Counted from the first letter of the stretch, positions 1 to 8,384 are shown. The stretch is 64,000 nt of DNA from Eubacteriaceae bacterium Marseille-Q4139 (GCA_018223415.1 JAGTTQ010000001.1:1254365-1318364); one strand, 5' to 3'. Numbers and translations are program-made. Notes: generated by a model from the sequence alone, not told the origin.

Positions 1-245
1 ACGCACTGCATCCGGGAGCGGATCACGCAGTCTAAGGCGCCCCGGTCGCGGATTTCCACGGAGGCGTCCGTGACGTCAAATTCCTTTAAAACTTCGTTTA
101 TGGTTTCCAGGATGGACTCGCCAAACATCATCTTCACATCGCTTTCCAGCCCGATGTCAATCCCGGCGCCGGGGTTGGGCCGGATAACGATCTGGCAGTC
201 GCTGGATTCCAGGGTTCCGGCGACGGCCGGTTTCTTGATTTCCAT
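1..245 (-). CDS. citD: Citrate lyase acyl carrier protein (gamma subunit), 3' end outside window
   Basis: Acyl carrier subunit of citrate lyase, which cleaves citrate to acetate and oxaloacetate in fermenting bacteria. About 81 residues are visible. The N-terminus starts MEIKKPAVAGTLESSD, the typical CitD opening, with Ser14 as the expected attachment point of the phosphoribosyl-dephospho-CoA group. Later residues ...RGALDCVIRSRMQ also match the family. The C-terminus is cut by the window edge, so the lyase subunits CitE and CitF probably follow just outside. An AAGGAGG site precedes the ATG. It is the last visible gene of a minus-strand run with a TRAP permease, and citC and citXG are divergent nearby, which supports a complete citrate fermentation locus. 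Confidence 0.9.
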   Translation of the reverse strand, partial: MEIKKPAVAGTLESSDCQIVIRPNPGAGIDIGLESDVKMMFGESILETINEVLKEFDVTDASVEIRDRGALDCVIRSRMQC

Positions 246-306
246 GACAAAACCTCCTTTCAGCCGTTCGGGCCCCAAAACGGGGCCCACGGCATTCGGT
301 TTCCCT

Positions 307-540
307 CTATTTTTTCTTTTTCTCTCTCGTATAGCTCATGATAAAGCCGGAAAACGCGCAGACGCTGGCTGCCCAGACGGAATACGTTTTTAACGCATCG
401 TCGATTCCCATGACGATAGCCCCGTTTCCCATAAGCGCCCCAATGAGCTGTGCAAACACCAGCACCGTCCCCATCAGAAGGAACAGCGGAAGCGTAATCT
501 GGAAAACTGCCATGCAGATATTGTAAATGGTCTTTTTCAT
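307..540 (-). CDS. Small two-helix membrane protein next to TRAP permease
   Basis: A 77-residue protein with two predicted membrane helices (about residues 8-36 and 52-70) and a Lys/Arg-rich cytoplasmic tail ending KKKK. It has a good ribosome site (AAAGGAGAGG) and begins 15 bases after the TRAP permease stop, so the two genes are very likely co-transcribed. TRAP systems use a small membrane subunit (DctQ, usually four helices, about 160 residues). This protein is half that size and lies after rather than before the large permease, so it is at most a reduced functional counterpart. I do not recognise it as a named family. Real gene: likely; role: inference from position. Confidence 0.7.
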   Translation of the reverse strand: MKKTIYNICMAVFQITLPLFLLMGTVLVFAQLIGALMGNGAIVMGIDDALKTYSVWAASVCAFSGFIMSYTREKKKK

Positions 541-555
541 CGTCGCCTCTCCTTT

Positions 556-1938
556 CTATGCGCCTATGATCGGGATAATCCCAAGCATGATGAGAATCGC
601 CAAAAGCACCACAGGAAGCGCATAATGGAAGATCAGGTTTTTAAAAATTCTCGACGGTTCGTTTAAGCCGGAAATACCGCTGGCGATGTAAATCGGAGCC
701 GAGTTCGGCGGGATACAGCCCTCGTTGGAAACAAGGAACAGAAACGCCACACAGCAGGCCACCGGAGCCAGGCCAATGGAACGGAGTGCCGCATAGGACA
801 GCGCGCCGAGGGCCGTCGTAGAAGCGGTTCCCGTGAACGGGCCAACCATGAGCGTCGTAATCAGTGCAATCAAAAGCACCACAAGGACAGAAGAATAGCT
901 GCCCAGGGACTCGAAAATCGCCGTAAACTCGTCCTGAAGCCCCAGCTTTGTCAGGACGCTGGCCGCCGCAAAGGCAAAGAACAGCAGGCAGCCGACCTCG
1001 CTGTATTTCGGTGCTGAGGTCTTAATCATGTCCTTCCAGCCCTTGAAATCATGGGGCAGATACTTCCAGCCCTCAACAATCGTAAAGAAGGTCATGAGAA
1101 TCGGAATCCACATCACGAGGGAGATAGAGCCGAAGGAACCGTCCAGACTCGCATTCAATCTGGCCTTGACGGCATTTCCCGTGGGGCCCATCTGAAACAG
1201 CAGCGGGATGATGATTCCAAGGAAAATAATCAGAGACGACGCATTTTTCTTAAATGCCGCCCCAAAGGATTCGTTCCCCGAAGCAGATGCCTTGAGTCCG
1301 TCCTTTTTCGCATAGAGAAATACGACGAAAAGGCGGTACGCCAGAACAAGCATGCCGGCGCCCATGAGCCCCACATACAGCTCATTGCTGGTAAGCTCGG
1401 CCGCGATGGCCTCCATTCCGAGAAGCAAAAGCATGGACGACGACGGCGGGAAAATCATGCCGAGTCCTGCATTTCCTGCCACAATAGTCGTGGCCCGCTC
1501 GGTGCTCCAGCCGCTCTGCTTCATCCACGGGATCGTGATGGAGCCGACGGCCGACGCGTTTCCCGAACCGGAACCGGACACCATGCCGAACAGCGCGCTG
1601 GCGATGGTGGATACATAGCCGGAACCGCCGGGAAGGCGGCCTAAAACACTGTTTAAAATTTCCACAAGACGGCCGATGACGCCGGTCTTATCCATCATAT
1701 AGGCCATAAAAACGAAGGCCATGGAGGCATATACGACCTCCTGCTTGGCCGCCGATGTGATGCCCGACTTTGCCAGGGACACCACATCCTTTCCTCCGAA
1801 TATCCCGCCGATGGCAAGAATCAGAAGGAAAGACCACATCATCGCCTCCGCCATCTTCCGCTTGAGTCCCATGTTGATAACCAGGATCGAGGCGATATAG
1901 ATGAGGAGCGAGATCACTCCGATGCCAATAAAATTCAT
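556..1938 (-). CDS. TRAP transporter large permease (DctM-like), probable citrate/dicarboxylate carrier
   Basis: A 460-residue polytopic membrane protein with about 11-12 hydrophobic segments. The region reading SGSGSGNASAVGSITIP and the later NAGLGMIFPPSS match the conserved glycine/proline-rich loops of TRAP large permeases (DctM family). I chose the ATG at 1938 because a GGGGG site sits 7 bases before it; a second ATG two codons upstream is too close to that site. No periplasmic binding protein (DctP) is visible, so substrate capture may use a partner outside the window. It lies between a LysR gene and citD on the same strand, which points to citrate or a related carboxylate as substrate (inference). 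Confidence 0.8.
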   Translation of the reverse strand: MNFIGIGVISLLIYIASILVINMGLKRKMAEAMMWSFLLILAIGGIFGGKDVVSLAKSGITSAAKQEVVYASMAFVFMAYMMDKTGVIGRLVEILNSVLGRLPGGSGYVSTIASALFGMVSGSGSGNASAVGSITIPWMKQSGWSTERATTIVAGNAGLGMIFPPSSSMLLLLGMEAIAAELTSNELYVGLMGAGMLVLAYRLFVVFLYAKKDGLKASASGNESFGAAFKKNASSLIIFLGIIIPLLFQMGPTGNAVKARLNASLDGSFGSISLVMWIPILMTFFTIVEGWKYLPHDFKGWKDMIKTSAPKYSEVGCLLFFAFAAASVLTKLGLQDEFTAIFESLGSYSSVLVVLLIALITTLMVGPFTGTASTTALGALSYAALRSIGLAPVACCVAFLFLVSNEGCIPPNSAPIYIASGISGLNEPSRIFKNLIFHYALPVVLLAILIMLGIIPIIGA

Positions 1939-2160
1939 GTTCATTCCCCCAGTCTTTTTCTTTTCCGTCTGCCGCCTGCTCTCCGCCGGATAGTTCTCCC
2001 TCCGGCACGGATGCGGCGCCAGCCGGTTCCCGACTTCTACGCGCGTATGGAAGCTTCGCCATTTCCGGCTGCTTCTGGATACAGAATAAACGAAAATTTC
2101 CGGTCTGTTAAATAGGAAAACCATGTCGCCGCCATAAGAAAACCGGAGGAACGGCCTGCC

Positions 2161-3075
2161 CTAAAACGTCCCTTTTAACTCCTCAAGAAGCTCTAAAAGT
2201 TTTCGCGTCGCCATGGAAACGTACGTATCCTTTAACACGGCTGCGAAAAAGGAATATGGGACATGATAAAGCGGATCAATTTTATAGATGCCCCGTCGGC
2301 TTAACTCAGCCGGCACCTGCTTGGACGGCATGATAGTCGTCCCGTAGTCCACCTGCGCCAGCGCGCCCAGGGTGCTGATATTCTTCGATGTCTGCTTAAT
2401 ATGGGGCGTGAGCCCGGCCTTTTGAAAAATCTGCTCGCAGACCATGCGGCTCCGCTGCCAGCTTTTTGTGAGAAGAAGCGGCTCATTCTTTAAAAATTCA
2501 ATATCCAGGTAAGGCGCCGTCTCGTCTTCCTTAAAGTAGATAAAGGGTTGGAAACGGCTGTTGCTTCTTGGGATGATGACCATTTCATCATAGCTGATTT
2601 CAAAAAAATCCAGGCTTTCATGGATGATCGGCGGATGGAGAATGCCCACGTCGATTTCCCCCTTCACCAGCTTGTTTTCCGTCTCGTCGCTGCTGGCCTC
2701 CACCAGTACAATCTCGATATGGGGGTACAGTTCCTTAAACCGCGGCAGAAAATACGGCAGCACGTACCTGGCCTGCGTTCCCGTGAGCCCCAGATGGATC
2801 GTCCCCCGCTCCGCATGTCTTAAATCCTGCACCCGTTTTTCAAATTCCTTCTGTTCCCGCAGCGTCCGCTCTGCGAATTCCGTAAAGCACTGCCCCTCCG
2901 CCGTCAGCGTAACGCCGTTTGTATTCCTTAAAAAGACCGGCATCCCAAGCTCCCGCTCTACTTTGTGCACACACTGGCTCAGGGCCGGCTGCGCCACGAA
3001 AAGCCTGGAAGCCGCCTTCGTTATGCTCTTTTCCTCTGCAATCACAAGTATATATTCCATATCTCGAAGCGTCAT
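2161..3075 (-). CDS. LysR-family transcriptional regulator of the citrate locus
   Basis: A 304-residue LysR regulator. The N-terminal winged helix-turn-helix covers residues 1-60 (SITKAASRLFVAQPALSQ is the recognition region), and the rest is the two-lobed effector-binding domain (from GTIHLGLTGTQARYVLPYF onward). LysR proteins usually bind a palindrome between themselves and a divergent target gene; here a perfect 22-bp inverted repeat lies between this gene and citC. The start at 3075 gives the usual MTLRDME opening with a GGGGG site 13 bases upstream; an ATG eight codons earlier (3099) is possible but has only a weak ribosome site. Likely effector is citrate or a similar acid (inference). 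Confidence 0.85.
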   Translation of the reverse strand: MTLRDMEYILVIAEEKSITKAASRLFVAQPALSQCVHKVERELGMPVFLRNTNGVTLTAEGQCFTEFAERTLREQKEFEKRVQDLRHAERGTIHLGLTGTQARYVLPYFLPRFKELYPHIEIVLVEASSDETENKLVKGEIDVGILHPPIIHESLDFFEISYDEMVIIPRSNSRFQPFIYFKEDETAPYLDIEFLKNEPLLLTKSWQRSRMVCEQIFQKAGLTPHIKQTSKNISTLGALAQVDYGTTIMPSKQVPAELSRRGIYKIDPLYHVPYSFFAAVLKDTYVSMATRKLLELLEELKGTF

Positions 3076-3126
3076 AATTGTTCTGATTCCCCCTGACATA
3101 TTCTTGTTATAGCATGTACAATTTTT

Positions 3127-3148
3127 GTTTGTTTACATATTAACAAAC
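3127..3148. promoter_or_regulatory. Perfect inverted repeat, candidate LysR operator
   Basis: GTTTGTT and AACAAAC arms (7 bp each, perfect) flank the 8-base centre TACATATT. The element lies 52 bases upstream of the LysR start and about 120 bases before citC. An A/T-rich dyad of this size in a LysR divergent gap is the classical place for the regulator's recognition site. A possible -10 for citC (TATACT) is at about 3229-3234. Confidence 0.55.
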
Positions 3149-3269
3149 TCATGTCCGTTTGTCCTCATAGTTTTTTCATATGCCCGTCATCTTTTTTGCA
3201 TATTATATCTGGAAATATCCCCGCAGCTATACTAAAATAGAAGAAACGAAACGACTGGAGGTGCAGATT

Positions 3270-4295
3270 ATGACCGAAGAATTTACCATACATGAAATAT
3301 CCCTCTCCTTTGCGCCGGACAGGCACATGCTGGAAGAGTTCCTGAAAAAACATCACCTCGCCTTTGAAGACGACATCGAGGCCGCCTTCGGTGTCTTTTC
3401 TTCCGACGAAACGCTGGCCGGCTGCGGCTGCTGCGCCGGTACGCTTTTAAAATGCTTTGCCGTGGATGAGTCTTTGAGGGGGCAGAACGCCCTCGGAAGC
3501 CTCATATCCAGGCTCGTAGAAAACCGTTTTCAGGCCGGTTTTTATGATCTTTTCGTCATCACGCGCCCGAAAAACAGGGACATGTTCACGGCCTGCGGCT
3601 TTTATCCGCTCGCCGAAACAGAGGACGTCATCATGTTAGAAAACAGGAAGGACGGGCTGGAGCGGTTCTACTCCCGCTTTGCCGCCTCGGACCGTTCGTC
3701 CGCAAACGTCGGCTGCATCGTCATGAACTGCAACCCGTTTACGAAGGGGCATCTGGCGCTCATCACCTACGCCGCCGCCCGCGTGGAGCTGCTTCATATC
3801 TTCGTCGTGGAGGAAAACCGATCCCAGTTCCCCTTTGACGTCCGCATGCGGCTCGTAAAAGAAGGGACGGCCCATCTTCCCAATGTAAAAGTGCATCCGT
3901 CCGGCCCTTACATGATTTCTGCCGCCACCTTCCCCACCTACTTTTTAAAAGAAGGTGAAGACGCGGCAAAAATCCAGAGCGAACTGGACATCACGTTATT
4001 TGCCTCGAAGATTGCGCCGATTTTCTCCATCGCCAAGCGGTTCGCCGGCGAAGAACCTCTGGATCCCGTGACGAACCGGTACAACATCGCCATGGCGGAG
4101 ATTTTGCCGCGCCACGGCATCGCCTTTCATAAAATCGCCCGCGTCACGGCTGGCTTTCACGGCGAGGAGACCATCATCAGCGCCTCCCGTGTACGAAAGC
4201 TCCTGAAAGAATCCGGCGTCACCGACGAGCTTCTGGCTCTGGTGCCGCCTTGTACGGCCAACTACTTAAAAGAAGAATACGGGGGAAAATCATGA
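3270..4295 (+). CDS. citC: [Citrate (pro-3S)-lyase] ligase
   Basis: Acetylates the thiol of the CitD prosthetic group using acetate and ATP, which switches citrate lyase on. The 341-residue protein has an N-terminal GNAT-like domain (about residues 1-130, with GQNALGSLISRLVENRFQAG) followed by a nucleotidyltransferase domain that opens with VMNCNPFTKGH, the (H/T)xGH-type nucleotide site. The start at 3270 has GGAGG eight bases upstream; an upstream in-frame methionine has none. The stop codon overlaps the start of the next gene (ATGA), so the two are translationally coupled. Divergent from the LysR/TRAP/citD set. Confidence 0.93.
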   Translation: MTEEFTIHEISLSFAPDRHMLEEFLKKHHLAFEDDIEAAFGVFSSDETLAGCGCCAGTLLKCFAVDESLRGQNALGSLISRLVENRFQAGFYDLFVITRPKNRDMFTACGFYPLAETEDVIMLENRKDGLERFYSRFAASDRSSANVGCIVMNCNPFTKGHLALITYAAARVELLHIFVVEENRSQFPFDVRMRLVKEGTAHLPNVKVHPSGPYMISAATFPTYFLKEGEDAAKIQSELDITLFASKIAPIFSIAKRFAGEEPLDPVTNRYNIAMAEILPRHGIAFHKIARVTAGFHGEETIISASRVRKLLKESGVTDELLALVPPCTANYLKEEYGGKS

Positions 4296-5695
4296 AGCCA
4301 GCATCCGTCATAAACGGCGAGCCCGCCTCGCTGGAAGAAATTTTAGACGCCAGAAGCCTTCGGGCTGACCGGCAGAAAGAGCTTTTAAAAGCAGGCGGAA
4401 GCTGCCTCATCAGCTTTTCCATGAACATTCCCGGCGCCATCAAACAGTTTCCGTTGGCGGAAGCTGCCTTTGAAACGGGACTTTCGGAAATCCGGGCGCT
4501 CATTCCGGAAACATCCGTCCTGACGTTTGAGGAGTCCCGGAAAAAAACGGGAAACGAGGCGTTTTTCCTGCTTGGTTCTGAGCCGCAGGCCGTAAAAAAG
4601 GCCATGTCCGGGCTGGAGGAAAGTCATCCTCTGGGACGCCTTTTCGACATCGACGTGCTGGCTGGCGACGGTCGGCCGCTTTCCCGGACGGAGTTAGGGC
4701 TCCCGCCCCGCACCTGCCTTGTCTGCGGCGAAAACGCCAAGGTCTGCGCCAGGAGCCAGGCTCATTCCATGGAACTGGTTCTCTGGCGGACTGCCCAGAT
4801 TTTAAACGACTATTTCCGCGGCCTCTCCGCTGACAAGACGGCGGCCTGCGCTGTGCGCGCCCTGCTCTACGAGGTTTCCTCGACGCCGAAGCCGGGCCTC
4901 GTCGACCGGAACAATTCCGGCTCCCATAAGGACATGGACTTTTTCACGTTTCTCGACAGCAGCGCCGCCCTGATTCCCTGGTTCCGGGACTTTTTCTGTA
5001 TCGGCTGGGATCACGGGGACGAGCAGACGGAGGCCTTATTTTCCAGACTTCGCCTCGCGGGGCAGAAGGCTGAGGCAGCCATGTTCTCTGCCACCGGCGG
5101 CGTCAACACCCACAAGGGGCTTATTTTTTCCTTTGCCCTTCTCTGCGGTGCACTTGGAAAAGTCTGTGCCGGAAATCTTTTGGCCGGCACCGGTCTCCCG
5201 GCGGATGCCGCGGAAGTCTTCGACCTCTGCCGGCGCCTGGGGACATGTTCCCTGAAGGATTTTGAAGGAACCGGCAAATGTGCCACCGCCGGAGAGGCCT
5301 GTTATACTGCATACAAAATCCCCGGCGCCCGCGGCGAAGCGGCCGCCGGCTTTCCATCGGCAAGAAAAATCGGCCTTCCAGCCCTGAAGGCGCACCTTTC
5401 TTCCGGCTGGCCATTAAACGATGCGGCTGTCCTTTCGCTTTTAACCCTGATCGCAGAGGTGGACGACACCAACATGATCCACCGCGGCGGCCTTTCCGCT
5501 GCCATGGACGCAAAAAAAGAAGCCCGAAGGCTTCTTTCTGAAATTTCTTTGTCAGATTTTAAGGAAACGATGGAACAGTTGGATCAGGACTACATCCGCC
5601 GGAACTTAAGCCCGGGCGGATGCGCCGATCTTTTGGCTGTGAGTTTGCTCCTTTTGTTTTTGGAGGACGCGGGGTTAGTGTCAGAAATCCTTTAA
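4292..5695 (+). CDS. citXG: Fused CitX-CitG: holo-citrate lyase prosthetic-group transferase and synthase
   Basis: A 467-residue two-domain enzyme. Residues 1 to about 180 match CitX (apo-citrate lyase phosphoribosyl-dephospho-CoA transferase), with GRLFDIDV and the Cys-containing RTCLVCGENAKVCAR. Residues about 190-467 match CitG (triphosphoribosyl-dephospho-CoA synthase), with YEVSSTPKPGLVDRNNSGSHKDMDF and the later TGGVNTHKG. So one polypeptide makes the prosthetic group from dephospho-CoA and ATP and attaches it to CitD. Fusion of the two is known in some Firmicutes and Haemophilus. The ATG overlaps the citC stop and has GGGGG six bases upstream. The 3' end carries one copy of a palindromic repeat also present at 24.5 kb. 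Confidence 0.92.
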   Translation: MKPASVINGEPASLEEILDARSLRADRQKELLKAGGSCLISFSMNIPGAIKQFPLAEAAFETGLSEIRALIPETSVLTFEESRKKTGNEAFFLLGSEPQAVKKAMSGLEESHPLGRLFDIDVLAGDGRPLSRTELGLPPRTCLVCGENAKVCARSQAHSMELVLWRTAQILNDYFRGLSADKTAACAVRALLYEVSSTPKPGLVDRNNSGSHKDMDFFTFLDSSAALIPWFRDFFCIGWDHGDEQTEALFSRLRLAGQKAEAAMFSATGGVNTHKGLIFSFALLCGALGKVCAGNLLAGTGLPADAAEVFDLCRRLGTCSLKDFEGTGKCATAGEACYTAYKIPGARGEAAAGFPSARKIGLPALKAHLSSGWPLNDAAVLSLLTLIAEVDDTNMIHRGGLSAAMDAKKEARRLLSEISLSDFKETMEQLDQDYIRRNLSPGGCADLLAVSLLLLFLEDAGLVSEIL

Positions 5696-5726
5696 GGAAA
5701 CGGTGATTTAATCAGCGTTTCCTTAG
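5694..5726. repeat. 33-bp palindromic repeat, copy 1
   Basis: Arms AAGGAAACG and CGTTTCCTT (9 bp, perfect) enclose a second dyad TGATT/AATCA. A near-identical sequence lies at 24465-24498. Both copies sit at the junction of two convergent genes; here the element covers the citXG stop and supplies the last codons of thiE. It may act as a shared-family bidirectional terminator, though no long T-run follows. Confidence 0.6.
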
Positions 5727-6332
5727 CCGTTCCCGAAACGCCCGCACCGCCTCCGTCACCGACGGCGCGCCTAAAATCCCGCCTGCCACCGCGAGGCCGG
5801 ACGCGCCAAGGGATAACGGCCGCCCACAATTTTCCGGCGTCAGCCCGCCAATAGCCACATTGGGAACCGGCGCTTCTTTTAAAATCGCCAGATATTCCTC
5901 GTCGGAAATCGGCGTCGCATCCGGCTTCGTAGAAGTGGAGTACCACGCCCCGCTTCCGATGTAATCGGCGCCCTGGCGCACGGCTTCTTTCGCCTGTTCC
6001 CTTGTTTTTGCCGTGGCGCCCACGATGAAATCCGGGCGGCCGCAGGCCGCCGCAAGCCGCTTTGCCTCAGAAACCGGCAGATCGTCCTGCCCCAAATGGA
6101 CGCCGTCAGCGCCGCAGGCGAGGGCAATGTCCAGCCTGTCGTTTACGAGAAACAGGGCGCCTGCTTCATTGGCCTTTTCGCAGAGCCATTTCGCATCCCG
6201 CAGGTATTCTGCCGACGAAAGATTCTTCTCCCGGAGCTGGATCATGTCAAGTCCGGCCGCAAGGGCCTCCAGAATCTTTTCATCGCCCAATTTCCTGTCT
6301 GCAATCAAGTATAAAATTCCTTTTTCCTTCAT
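5712..6332 (-). CDS. thiE: Thiamine phosphate synthase
   Basis: Joins the pyrimidine and thiazole halves of thiamine to give thiamine phosphate. The 206-residue TIM-barrel protein is of normal length and shows the family motifs QLREKN (diphosphate binding), NDRLDIALACGADGVHLGQDD (metal/substrate), and the STSTKP phosphate loop. It is the third gene of thiC-thiW-thiE; its ATG directly follows the thiW stop and the ribosome site lies inside the end of thiW. Controlled by the TPP riboswitch upstream of thiC. The C-terminal codons are formed by a palindromic repeat shared with another locus. Confidence 0.95.
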   Translation of the reverse strand: MKEKGILYLIADRKLGDEKILEALAAGLDMIQLREKNLSSAEYLRDAKWLCEKANEAGALFLVNDRLDIALACGADGVHLGQDDLPVSEAKRLAAACGRPDFIVGATAKTREQAKEAVRQGADYIGSGAWYSTSTKPDATPISDEEYLAILKEAPVPNVAIGGLTPENCGRPLSLGASGLAVAGGILGAPSVTEAVRAFRERLRKR

Positions 6333-6333
6333 C

Positions 6334-6840
6334 CTAGCTCTCCAAAACGCCTTTTAAATACTCGACGGCATGGGCCTTTTCCAGAGCTCCCACGAGGATC
6401 GCCGCCATGATGGTGCCGCAGGCCGTACTCATGAAAAACGGCATGACATAAGTAAATAACGCCGCTTCCTTTCCCATAAGAAGCGCCGCTACCGGGAAAC
6501 AGAGCATCCCGCCGATGAGCCCCGTTCCGACAACCTCACCGATATAGGTAAGAATTAACTTATGGGTTTTCTGGTACACGATGCCGCATAGAAACGCGCC
6601 AACCATGCTTCCTGGGAATGCCAGCAAGCTTCCTGTGCCCAGAAGGTTCCGGATAAACGAGGTGCAGAAGGCCGCCATAACGCCGTAGCCCGGCCCTAAA
6701 AACACGGCACAAACCACGTTTACAAGATGCTGCACCGGATAGCATTTCGATGCCCCGATGGGAATTGCAAAGGAAGATAAGGACACGGTTAAAGCCACCA
6801 GCATGGCCGCCGTAACTGTCTTTTTCACTGTAATTTTCAT
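6334..6840 (-). CDS. thiW: Energy-coupling factor transporter S component, ThiW
   Basis: A 168-residue hydrophobic protein with about five membrane helices, the size and layout of an ECF transporter S component. The FAIPIGASKCYPVQHLVNVVCAVFLGPGYG region matches ThiW, thought to bring in the thiazole precursor. It lies between thiC and thiE under the TPP riboswitch, which agrees with that role. I took the second ATG (6840) because AAGGAG sits nine bases before it; an ATG nine codons upstream overlaps the thiC end and lacks a good site. The shared ECF energising module is not in this window. Confidence 0.88.
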   Translation of the reverse strand: MKITVKKTVTAAMLVALTVSLSSFAIPIGASKCYPVQHLVNVVCAVFLGPGYGVMAAFCTSFIRNLLGTGSLLAFPGSMVGAFLCGIVYQKTHKLILTYIGEVVGTGLIGGMLCFPVAALLMGKEAALFTYVMPFFMSTACGTIMAAILVGALEKAHAVEYLKGVLES

Positions 6841-6856
6841 ATGCTCACGCTCCTTT

Positions 6857-8164
6857 TTATTCGTCAAAAATACTTACAATCTCCCCGTCCAGGATCCGGT
6901 TCATGTTGCGGACGGCGCAGAAATTGCCGCACATGGAACAGGTATCTTCCTTCTCCGGCTTCGCCTCCGCCCGGTAAGCCCTGGCCTTTTCCGGGTCGAT
7001 GGAAAGCTCAAACATCCGCTCCCAGTCCAGATTTTTCCTGGCAAGGCTCATCTCATCATCCCAGTCCCTTGCGCCGCGGACGCCTTTTGCGATGTCGGCT
7101 GCGTGGGCAGCGATGCGGGAGGCGATGATGCCCTCCTTCACGTCCTGAAGGTTCGGGAGCCTTAAATGCTCGGCCGGCGTCACATAGCAGAGGAACGAAG
7201 CCCCGCTTGCCGCCGCAATGGCGCCGCCGATGGCCGCTGTGATATGGTCATAGCCCGGCGCAATGTCCGTCACAAGAGGCCCTAAAACATAGAACGGTGC
7301 GCCTTTGCAGATTTCTTTCTGAATCCGCATGTTGGCCTCGATCTGGTCAAGAGGCATGTGCCCCGGCCCCTCGATGATGACCTGCACATCCTTTTCCCAT
7401 GCGCGTCTCGTCAGCTCGCCGAGTGTCACTAGCTCCTCAATCTGGGAAATGTCGCTGGCGTCCTTTAAGCAGCCCGGACGGCAGGCGTCGCCGAGGCTCA
7501 AGGTCACGTCGTACTCCCGGCAGATGTCCAGGATCTCGTCAAAATGCTCATAAAACGGGTTTTCTTTTCCCGTCATCTCCATCCACGCAAAAATAATGGA
7601 ACCGCCGCGGGATACGATATTCGTGAGCCGCTTGTTTTCCTTGAAGCGGCCGGCCGTCGCCCGGTTGATGCCGCAGTGGATCGTCATGAAGTCCACGCCG
7701 TCCTCGGCATGCATCCGCACAATGTCAAGCCATTCCTCCGTCGTAATCTCTTTTAATGCCTTGTGGTAGTAAACCACGGCGTCATAAATCGGAACCGTGC
7801 CGATGATGGCCGGACATTCCGACGTAAGGCGCCTGCGGAACGTCCGCGTATCGCCGAAGGAGCTTAAATCCATGATGGACTCCGCCCCCATCTTCACGGC
7901 GCTGTTTACCTTCTCCACCTCCACGTCCATGTCTTTGCAGTCTCTGGAAATTCCCAGGTTCACGTTGATCTTTGTCTTTAACATGGAACCGATGCCGTTC
8001 GGCTCGATGGACGTATGAAGCCTGTTGCAGGGGATGGCAATCTGCCCTTTGGCCACGTATGCCCGGATCTCCTCCCCGGTCATCTTCTCCTTTTCGGCCA
8101 CAAGCTCCATTTCTTTTGTGATGATGCCTTTCCTTGCGGCATCCATCTGTGTCGTATAGTTCAT
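6857..8164 (-). CDS. thiC: Phosphomethylpyrimidine synthase ThiC (radical SAM)
   Basis: Rearranges aminoimidazole ribotide into hydroxymethylpyrimidine phosphate for thiamine. The 435-residue protein is the short form typical of anaerobic Firmicutes. The C-terminal CSMCGNFC (about residues 409-416) carries the three cysteines for the [4Fe-4S] cluster, and EGPGHMPLDQIEANM and GPLVTDIAPGYDHITAAIGG are family hallmarks. The start at 8164 has AGGAG five bases upstream; the frame remains open further upstream but runs through the riboswitch, so those codons are not translated. First gene of the thiamine operon. Confidence 0.96.
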   Translation of the reverse strand: MNYTTQMDAARKGIITKEMELVAEKEKMTGEEIRAYVAKGQIAIPCNRLHTSIEPNGIGSMLKTKINVNLGISRDCKDMDVEVEKVNSAVKMGAESIMDLSSFGDTRTFRRRLTSECPAIIGTVPIYDAVVYYHKALKEITTEEWLDIVRMHAEDGVDFMTIHCGINRATAGRFKENKRLTNIVSRGGSIIFAWMEMTGKENPFYEHFDEILDICREYDVTLSLGDACRPGCLKDASDISQIEELVTLGELTRRAWEKDVQVIIEGPGHMPLDQIEANMRIQKEICKGAPFYVLGPLVTDIAPGYDHITAAIGGAIAAASGASFLCYVTPAEHLRLPNLQDVKEGIIASRIAAHAADIAKGVRGARDWDDEMSLARKNLDWERMFELSIDPEKARAYRAEAKPEKEDTCSMCGNFCAVRNMNRILDGEIVSIFDE

Positions 8165-8211
8165 GCGTCTCCTCTCCCGGATGAAAGGGGGCCGGAAAAT
8201 GTGTCCGATCC

Positions 8212-8233
8212 TGCCGCGGGATTTCCCGCGGCA
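8212..8233 (-). promoter_or_regulatory. GC-rich hairpin in thiC leader
   Basis: TGCCGCGGG and CCCGCGGCA (9 bp, perfect) around a 4-base loop, between the leader terminator and the thiC ribosome site. The stem repeats the CTTGCCGCGG run found at the 5' base of the TPP aptamer, so it could pair alternatively with the aptamer. No T-run follows, so it is not a terminator itself. Confidence 0.45.
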
Positions 8234-8235
8234 AG

Positions 8236-8279
8236 AAAAAAGCCGCTCCTCACTCCGGAACCCGAAATGCGATGCGGCC
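8236..8279 (-). terminator. Candidate riboswitch-controlled terminator before thiC
   Basis: On the minus strand GGCCGC and GCGGCT pair around a large loop and are followed at once by TTTTTT. It lies 20 bases after the TPP aptamer and 70 bases before thiC, the usual place of an expression-platform terminator. The loop is large and the stem short, so confidence is moderate. Confidence 0.45.
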
Positions 8280-8296
8280 GTAAAGCCAATCTCTTT

Positions 8297-8384
8297 TCTC
8301 CCTACGCCGGCATTATCCGTATCAGGTTCCACAGGTCGGAATCGTTCCTTCATTCCCTCTCAGCCTGCCGCGGCAAGCTCCCTT
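8297..8384 (-). promoter_or_regulatory. TPP riboswitch (THI element)
   Basis: The minus strand shows the conserved THI-box elements in order: GGGAGC, GGCTGAGAGGG, GACC, GAACCTGATACGGATAATGCC and GCGTAGGGA. These form the thiamine pyrophosphate aptamer. It sits about 130 bases before thiC, downstream of a consensus promoter, and would turn off thiCWE when thiamine pyrophosphate is plentiful. Confidence 0.97.

Noticed and set aside
1051..1644. Plus-strand open frame of 197 codons over the TRAP permease
   Set aside because: Shadow of the minus-strand membrane protein; charged, low-complexity translation without signals.
8165..8353. Upstream extension of the thiC frame
   Set aside because: It reads through the TPP aptamer and leader; not translated as part of ThiC.
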